Assembly (NCBI RefSeq): GCF_024195295.1
Contig: NZ_JAMFTH010000001.1
Location: forward strand, 434,001-498,000
DNA length: 64,000 nt
Direction of reading: 5' to 3'
Source of the DNA: Gilvimarinus xylanilyticus
GTDB taxonomy: Bacteria > Pseudomonadota > Gammaproteobacteria > Pseudomonadales > Cellvibrionaceae
Shown: positions 59,692 through 64,000 of the stretch, piece by piece
Layout of the letters: each line of letters opens with the position of its first letter
Numbering within the stretch: position 1 is the stretch's first letter
Program-made: the position numbers and the translations under genes
Notes under the pieces: model-generated
Database searches by the model: none
What the model was told of the DNA's origin: nothing
What the model saw: only the letters and a program-made list of their open reading frames with translations

Positions 59692-62157
59692 ATGAAACCT
59701 ATCCGAATCAAACCTATGCTGGTACGCAGCGCCATTTTACTTGCCGTATTGCTTACCCTAATGCAGGCAAAAGCTGACGACACCGAATCAGTCCGCACTG
59801 CGCGTTTAGTACCTTTAACCGCTGAAGCCTACGCCGGAAGTTCGGTCAATGTGGTTGCCGGAGCCCAGCCTTTGTACACCGACAGTGTGCACCAGTACGC
59901 GGCTTTCTATAACACTGACGCCAAGCTGGTGTTGGCCAAGCGTCGCCTGGGCGAGGATGATTGGGATAGGTCGGTGACGCCGTTCAGTGGCAATGTCAAA
60001 GACGCCCACAACAGCATCAGCCTAATCGTCGATGGCGAGGGCTACTTGCACCTCGCCTGGGATCATCACAACAACCCACTCAATTACGCCGTTAGCGAGC
60101 AGCCCGGATCGCTCAGCCTCAAGCGCGCGTCCATGCTGGATAATCGTCAATCCAGTGTCACCTATCCGCAATTTTTGCGTCTGCCCTCGGGCGATTTACT
60201 GCTTTCTTACCGAGACGGCGGCTCGGGCAAAGGGAATCTCGTCCTCAACCGTTATCACATTAAAACCGGCCAGTGGCAGCGGGTGCAGAACAATTTAATC
60301 AGCGGCGAAGGTGAGCGTAGTGCCTATTGGGATTTAACCGTCGACAGCCAGGGTGGGCTGCACCTGGCCTGGACTTGGCGCGAAACCCCCGATGTGGCCA
60401 GCAACCACGACTTACTGTATGCCTATTCTCCCGATGGCGGACAGACCTGGCAAAACAGTGCCGCAAAGCCCTACAAGTTGCCGATAACCGCGCAAACCGC
60501 CGAAGTGGCCGCTGCGGTAGCGCAAAAAACCAATTTAATGAATCCGCCGCGTGTGGCGACCGACCGTTTGGGTAAGCCTTACATGGTTTCTTACTGGTCC
60601 CCCGCCGAGGGAGAGCCTCCAGCGTTTCATTTGGTGTACCAGAGCGATAACGGCTGGACGACCCTTAAAGGCCCCGCCGCCGGTGAAAACTTCACTTTAG
60701 CGGGGTGGGGCACTAAACGTCCGCCAATCTCGCGCGCTAGCTTGCTGATTGAGTACGATTGGGATAAAAGCTGGGCGCATATTATTTACCGCGACGACAC
60801 CGCCGGTGGGCGAGTCATTATTGCCACGGCAAACGATTTAACCCAGCCCGAGTGGCACAAGCGCTTTTTAACCCATCAGTCGGTGGGCGCCTGGGAGCCA
60901 AATAATGACCCGGCCCAGTGGGCGCGACTAAAGCAGGCGCATTTACTGGTGCAAAACGTGCGACAGCTGGATGGCGATGACAGTCGTGGTGCCGGTAGCG
61001 CCGGCGCACCGATTGATGTGCTGATGTTTAAACCCGACTGGGAGTCCCATCAGGCGCGTGAGGCAGCGGGTGATACGGCAGAGGTAAAGCGCCAAGAGCC
61101 CAAGCCCATTGACCCGAGTCAGGTGAGCGAACTGGCGCTGCGAGTGGCCGATTGGCAGTGGGCGAATATGCCCGATGGCTGGCACTTTCATCCTCAGGGG
61201 TGGGGCGTGTGCCCGCTGTATATCGGTATGTTGGATATGGACCCCTATCTTCCCCAGGGGCAATTACAAGCGCGGCTGACCCAGCGTGGCCGCGAGCTGG
61301 ACTTCGCCCCGCGCGATAACAATCCCTTTGATGCCGATGATTATTGTGTGTCCCAGGCCTGGATTCGTCTTTATCAGGACAGTGGCGATAAAGCCATGTT
61401 GACCCCGAGCCAAAAGTGGCTGGATAACATTTTGCAAAATCCACCCAGCCACTCGTTGGATTGGGGCTATGGCCACAGCCGCCACCGCTGGAGTTGGAGC
61501 GATTCGCTGTTTATGGGGCCCATGGCCTGGGTGTTAATGTGGGAGACCACGGGCGACGATAAGTATCTGGATTTTATGAATCGCGAGTGGTGGGCGACCA
61601 CGGCGCGTTTGTATCGCAGCGAAATCGGTCTGTATTTTCGCGATGAGTCCTATCTGGATGTGCGCGAGCAAAACGGTAAAACCGTGCACTGGTCGCGCGG
61701 TACCTCGTGGGTGATTGCGGGGCTGGCCCAGGTGCTGGAACACCTGCCGCAGGATTATCCGGATTACCCGCGTTATAAAGCCTTATTTCAGGAAATGTCG
61801 GCGGCGTTTTTGGCCGCGCAGCAGGACGATGGCCTGTGGCGCCCCGGTTTATTGGACCCCGATACCCATAACGCCCGCGAGACCAGCGGCAGTGGTTTTA
61901 TTGCTTTCGGGTTTGCCTCGGGTATTAACCAGGGGCTATTGCCCGCCGAGACTTATTTGCCCGCCGTGCAAAAGACCTGGGCGGCGCTAAGCGACAGTGT
62001 TCTGGAAAACGGCAAGCTGACCCAGGTGCAGCCGGTAGGGGCGGGGCCTCATGGTTTTGACCCGAATAATGCCGCCCCCTTTGCCAGTGGTGCCTTGTTG
62101 ATGCTGGCCAGTGAGTTGATGGAACTGTCTGAGACGGACGCTGATTTGCCAATGTAA
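59692..62157 (+). CDS. Secreted BNR_4 propeller (PL24/PL25-like) fused to GH105
   Basis: The protein has 821 residues. Signal peptide (to about residue 29, MQAKA). Residues about 45-455 form a BNR_4-type propeller; DAHNSISLIVDGEGYLHLAW followed by DHHNNPLNYAVS carries the paired histidines used by PL24/PL25 ulvan lyases, and NPPRVATDRLGKPYMVSYWS is a propeller blade. Residues about 475-815 are a GH105 unsaturated glucuronyl/rhamnogalacturonyl hydrolase; the catalytic Asp matches D604 in WSDSLFMGP. Lyase plus GH105 in one chain would cut a uronate polymer and remove the unsaturated sugar. Ulvan is the most likely substrate by family; pectic polymers are an alternative. A MITE ends 22 bases before the start. 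Confidence 0.8.
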   Translation: MKPIRIKPMLVRSAILLAVLLTLMQAKADDTESVRTARLVPLTAEAYAGSSVNVVAGAQPLYTDSVHQYAAFYNTDAKLVLAKRRLGEDDWDRSVTPFSGNVKDAHNSISLIVDGEGYLHLAWDHHNNPLNYAVSEQPGSLSLKRASMLDNRQSSVTYPQFLRLPSGDLLLSYRDGGSGKGNLVLNRYHIKTGQWQRVQNNLISGEGERSAYWDLTVDSQGGLHLAWTWRETPDVASNHDLLYAYSPDGGQTWQNSAAKPYKLPITAQTAEVAAAVAQKTNLMNPPRVATDRLGKPYMVSYWSPAEGEPPAFHLVYQSDNGWTTLKGPAAGENFTLAGWGTKRPPISRASLLIEYDWDKSWAHIIYRDDTAGGRVIIATANDLTQPEWHKRFLTHQSVGAWEPNNDPAQWARLKQAHLLVQNVRQLDGDDSRGAGSAGAPIDVLMFKPDWESHQAREAAGDTAEVKRQEPKPIDPSQVSELALRVADWQWANMPDGWHFHPQGWGVCPLYIGMLDMDPYLPQGQLQARLTQRGRELDFAPRDNNPFDADDYCVSQAWIRLYQDSGDKAMLTPSQKWLDNILQNPPSHSLDWGYGHSRHRWSWSDSLFMGPMAWVLMWETTGDDKYLDFMNREWWATTARLYRSEIGLYFRDESYLDVREQNGKTVHWSRGTSWVIAGLAQVLEHLPQDYPDYPRYKALFQEMSAAFLAAQQDDGLWRPGLLDPDTHNARETSGSGFIAFGFASGINQGLLPAETYLPAVQKTWAALSDSVLENGKLTQVQPVGAGPHGFDPNNAAPFASGALLMLASELMELSETDADLPM

Positions 62158-62200
62158 CCCGGCTCGACTAAAGTTCGGCACACAATTAAGGAGAATGTCT

Positions 62201-62752
62201 ATGAAAGGTTTTATCGGATGGCTTGGTTTTGGTTTGTTGGCTCTTTTGGTGGGTTGCTCATCGGGCGCCCCTAAAGAGCTGGCGGGCAGTGAGGGGCAAA
62301 CCTTTTACACCCAACTGAATATGTGGGTTTACAAAGACCAGCACCAAACCGTTAACTATGGGGTAGATCGCTTAATTCCCGTTAACACGGCGGTAAAGGT
62401 TCGCGATATTGGCGGAGAAGATGTGGAGTTTAGCTTGCTGGAGAACGGGCGCGAGCTAACGCTGGTGAATATTGAAAAATATACCCGCGAAGAGATGGGT
62501 GAGATCTTTAAGCGTTACTTCGGTCGCGACACCGTAAGCCTAGATTCTTTCAGTGCCGCTGAGCGCGAAGCCATTGCCGAAGGTAAGGTGGAAGTGGGCA
62601 TGAGCAAAGAGGCCGTACTAATGGCGCGAGGCTATCCACCCGCGCATGAAACCTACTCCATTGACGATGATCAGTGGAAGTACTGGACCTCGCGGTTTAA
62701 CACTAAAATAGTTTATTTTGAAAACGGTAAAGTCAGCCGGATTAAGGACTGA
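62201..62752 (+). CDS. Lipoprotein with SmpA/BamE-like C-terminal segment
   Basis: The product has 183 residues from ATG 62201 (AAGGAG at 62188-62193; the ATG at 62195 is too close to it). The lipobox is LLVGC (Cys19). A central beta-rich part is followed by AEGKVEVGMSKEAVLMARGY and DQWKYWTSRFNTKIVYFENG, which resembles the SmpA/OmlA (BamE) fold where a G(M)s.eeV...lG.P motif recurs. It is probably an outer-membrane-linked lipoprotein of unknown role. It is convergent to the CvpA-like gene. Confidence 0.7.
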   Translation: MKGFIGWLGFGLLALLVGCSSGAPKELAGSEGQTFYTQLNMWVYKDQHQTVNYGVDRLIPVNTAVKVRDIGGEDVEFSLLENGRELTLVNIEKYTREEMGEIFKRYFGRDTVSLDSFSAAEREAIAEGKVEVGMSKEAVLMARGYPPAHETYSIDDDQWKYWTSRFNTKIVYFENGKVSRIKD

Positions 62753-62761
62753 CTTTTAACG

Positions 62762-62792
62762 GCACTGAATTGCTTAGCAATACAGTGCCTAC
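62762..62792. terminator. Hairpin between convergent genes
   Basis: GGCACTGAATTGCTTAGCAA pairs in part with its downstream complement (TTGCTTAGCAATACAGTGCC). It lies between two stops and may end both transcripts; T-runs are weak. Confidence 0.5.
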
Positions 62793-63898
62793 TAATCTTC
62801 CACCGGCCGGTCCGAGTAGCGTACATTGCCGTTTTTATCGGTATAACGGTAAATGGTACCGGCCTCGTCTTCATTTACCGTGGCATCCTCGCCGCTTTCC
62901 ATGGTGCGAATCCTGTACTGGCTGTCTTGCTCTAAGGTGGCCAGGTTATCACTGCCTTCCTCAAAAATGATGCCTGCCAATTCGTTAAGTTTGGGGTTGG
63001 TTAACAGGGCCAGTTTGTTGGAAGCGTTTAGCTGCTGTTGAAATTCCGGGTCGTTGATAATTTCCTGCACCCTGGGGTCGTTTTTCATCACTTCAATACG
63101 CTGCCAGCCCAAAGACACTTTGCGTGCCGTCTCGCGGGCGCTGTCTTTATCGTTAATATCCATCCCCGAGGCTTGCATTAAATACTTCATATCAGGGTCG
63201 GCAATCAGACGCTTGAATTCGGGCACCTGCATCAGTTCATCAATCTCGCCACGGCGCAGCAAGCGCTGAGTGCGCCGATCATCCAGCATCTTTTTTAAGT
63301 CGGGGTTTTGCGTTACGCGATTCACCCGGTCCATATTGGCGACCGGGTCAGAGATAAAGGCTTCGCTTAACTGGATGCTGTTGTCACTGACGCCCGACAG
63401 AGCCATTAGCGCGCCGGCGGATTTACTGACGGTCAGCTTGGCGGCCTTGCTTATGGCATTGTTTGCAGGCGGTGGAGGTGTTTCGATGGCGTCGGCTTTA
63501 AGCTCTTTTGCCGAGGTATAAATGTCTAATGTGTAAACCAGCAAAAGGCCTATAAAACCGCCGATAAGTGCGCCAATAAGTAAGCCGCCCACGCGCGATA
63601 CGGTGCCTGGCTTGTCATTGGAGCCGGGCATCATCTGTTTAAGCAGCCAGAAAATCAGACGCAGGCCGAACATGGCGAGCACAAACAGGCCAATACTGCC
63701 CGCCAAATAGGCCACCGCACCCTCCAAAGGGGTGTGAGCTTTTACCAGGGCCGCCGCGTCTTTACTAAAATAGAAGGCCGCGCCGTAGGCCCCGATAAAG
63801 CTGACGCTGCGTGATAGCGACCCCCAAAAGCCGTTAAAGTAGCCGCGAATAGCGAAAAAACCGGTGATAACCAAAAATATAATGGTGGCAGTGGCCAT
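62792..63898 (-). CDS. CvpA-family membrane protein with C-terminal DUF4124
   Basis: The protein has 368 residues. Four N-terminal membrane segments (MATATIIFLVITGFFAIRGY, then SFIGAYGAAFYF, YLAGSIGLFVLAMFGLRLIF and GGLLIGALIGGFIGLLLVYT) match the CvpA/colicin V production family. A helical, charged middle part (NPDLKKMLDDRRTQRLLRRG onward) has repeated short helices. The last about 25 residues (IYRYTDKNGNVRYSDRPVED) form a DUF4124 motif, usually found near the N-terminus of periplasmic proteins. The function of this combination is unknown. It is the last gene before the window end. Confidence 0.78.
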   Translation of the reverse strand: MATATIIFLVITGFFAIRGYFNGFWGSLSRSVSFIGAYGAAFYFSKDAAALVKAHTPLEGAVAYLAGSIGLFVLAMFGLRLIFWLLKQMMPGSNDKPGTVSRVGGLLIGALIGGFIGLLLVYTLDIYTSAKELKADAIETPPPPANNAISKAAKLTVSKSAGALMALSGVSDNSIQLSEAFISDPVANMDRVNRVTQNPDLKKMLDDRRTQRLLRRGEIDELMQVPEFKRLIADPDMKYLMQASGMDINDKDSARETARKVSLGWQRIEVMKNDPRVQEIINDPEFQQQLNASNKLALLTNPKLNELAGIIFEEGSDNLATLEQDSQYRIRTMESGEDATVNEDEAGTIYRYTDKNGNVRYSDRPVED

Positions 63899-64000
63899 GG
63901 AAGGAAACCTTTTGTACTTTATTGGCGGAAGCCCCGATCATATACTACTGCTGATTTAGCTGCCAATGTGGGCGGCATAGCAAAGCGGGTTGAGACTTTA

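Noticed and set aside
59480-59695. 71-residue frame ending beside the BNR_4-GH105 start
   Set aside because: It lies almost entirely within the MITE and reads through its inverted repeat arm, so it is a by-product of the element.

Overview
The window reads as the chromosome of a polysaccharide-degrading marine gammaproteobacterium, most likely of the Cellvibrionaceae type (Saccharophagus/Teredinibacter/Simiduia-like). The grounds are the gammaproteobacterial housekeeping set (holB-pilZ-tatD, lpxH-ppiB, hemN with an FNR/ANR box), many TonB-dependent receptors, and secreted carbohydrate-active enzymes (GH9, PL6, PL17, two PL7, GH43, GH105). This placement is inference from gene content; no rRNA, tRNA or CRISPR array was recognised.

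Region 1 (1-18.4 kb) is mostly core genes: the 3' end of a GH9 cellulase, a small secreted protein, a YghU-type GST, serine biosynthesis (serC, serA), a NIF3-C-like protein overlapping a NUDIX hydrolase, an acyl-CoA ligase, a patatin, hemN behind a perfect FNR-type box, lpxH and ppiB on the minus strand, tmk, a TraF-like outer-membrane protein and an RluA synthase on the minus strand, then holB-mltB-pilZ-tatD and a dimeric-type dUTPase. Region 2 (18.5-23.9 kb) holds a DUF1254/DUF1214 protein, a 1,059-residue hexaheme cytochrome c and a decayed GNAT acetyltransferase.

Region 3 (24-51.4 kb) is the centrepiece, an alginate utilisation locus. Two nearly duplicate FadR-type GntR regulators bracket a beta-hydroxyacid dehydrogenase and an MFS uronate-type transporter. 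A seven-to-eight gene operon follows: PL6 lyase, PL17 oligoalginate lyase, KdgF, an SDR (candidate DEH reductase), KDG kinase, class II fructose-bisphosphate aldolase, class III fructose-1,6-bisphosphatase and a PL7 lipoprotein lyase. After it come a lipoprotein with a VCBS-like module and a tandem-duplicated domain, a TonB-dependent receptor, a CBM32-PL7 lipoprotein lyase, and a second TonB-dependent receptor on the minus strand. Together these would depolymerise alginate outside the cell or at its surface, import oligomers, cut them to monomer, convert monomer through DEH to KDG and KDPG, and run carbon back up to hexose phosphate. A shared promoter/operator motif (two TGGT half-sites, the second joined to a TTGACA -35 box) recurs at eight places and ties these genes into one candidate regulon. 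Two promoters are followed by long leaders that contain an intrinsic terminator before the coding sequence.

Region 4 (51.8-64 kb): a siderophore-type receptor with a possible Fur box, a diguanylate cyclase with a periplasmic beta-rich sensor, a maltose O-acetyltransferase, a GH43 with an AbfB-like C-terminus, malate dehydrogenase, a 265-bp MITE with TTA target duplications sitting just upstream of a secreted BNR_4-GH105 fusion, a small lipoprotein and a CvpA-family protein.
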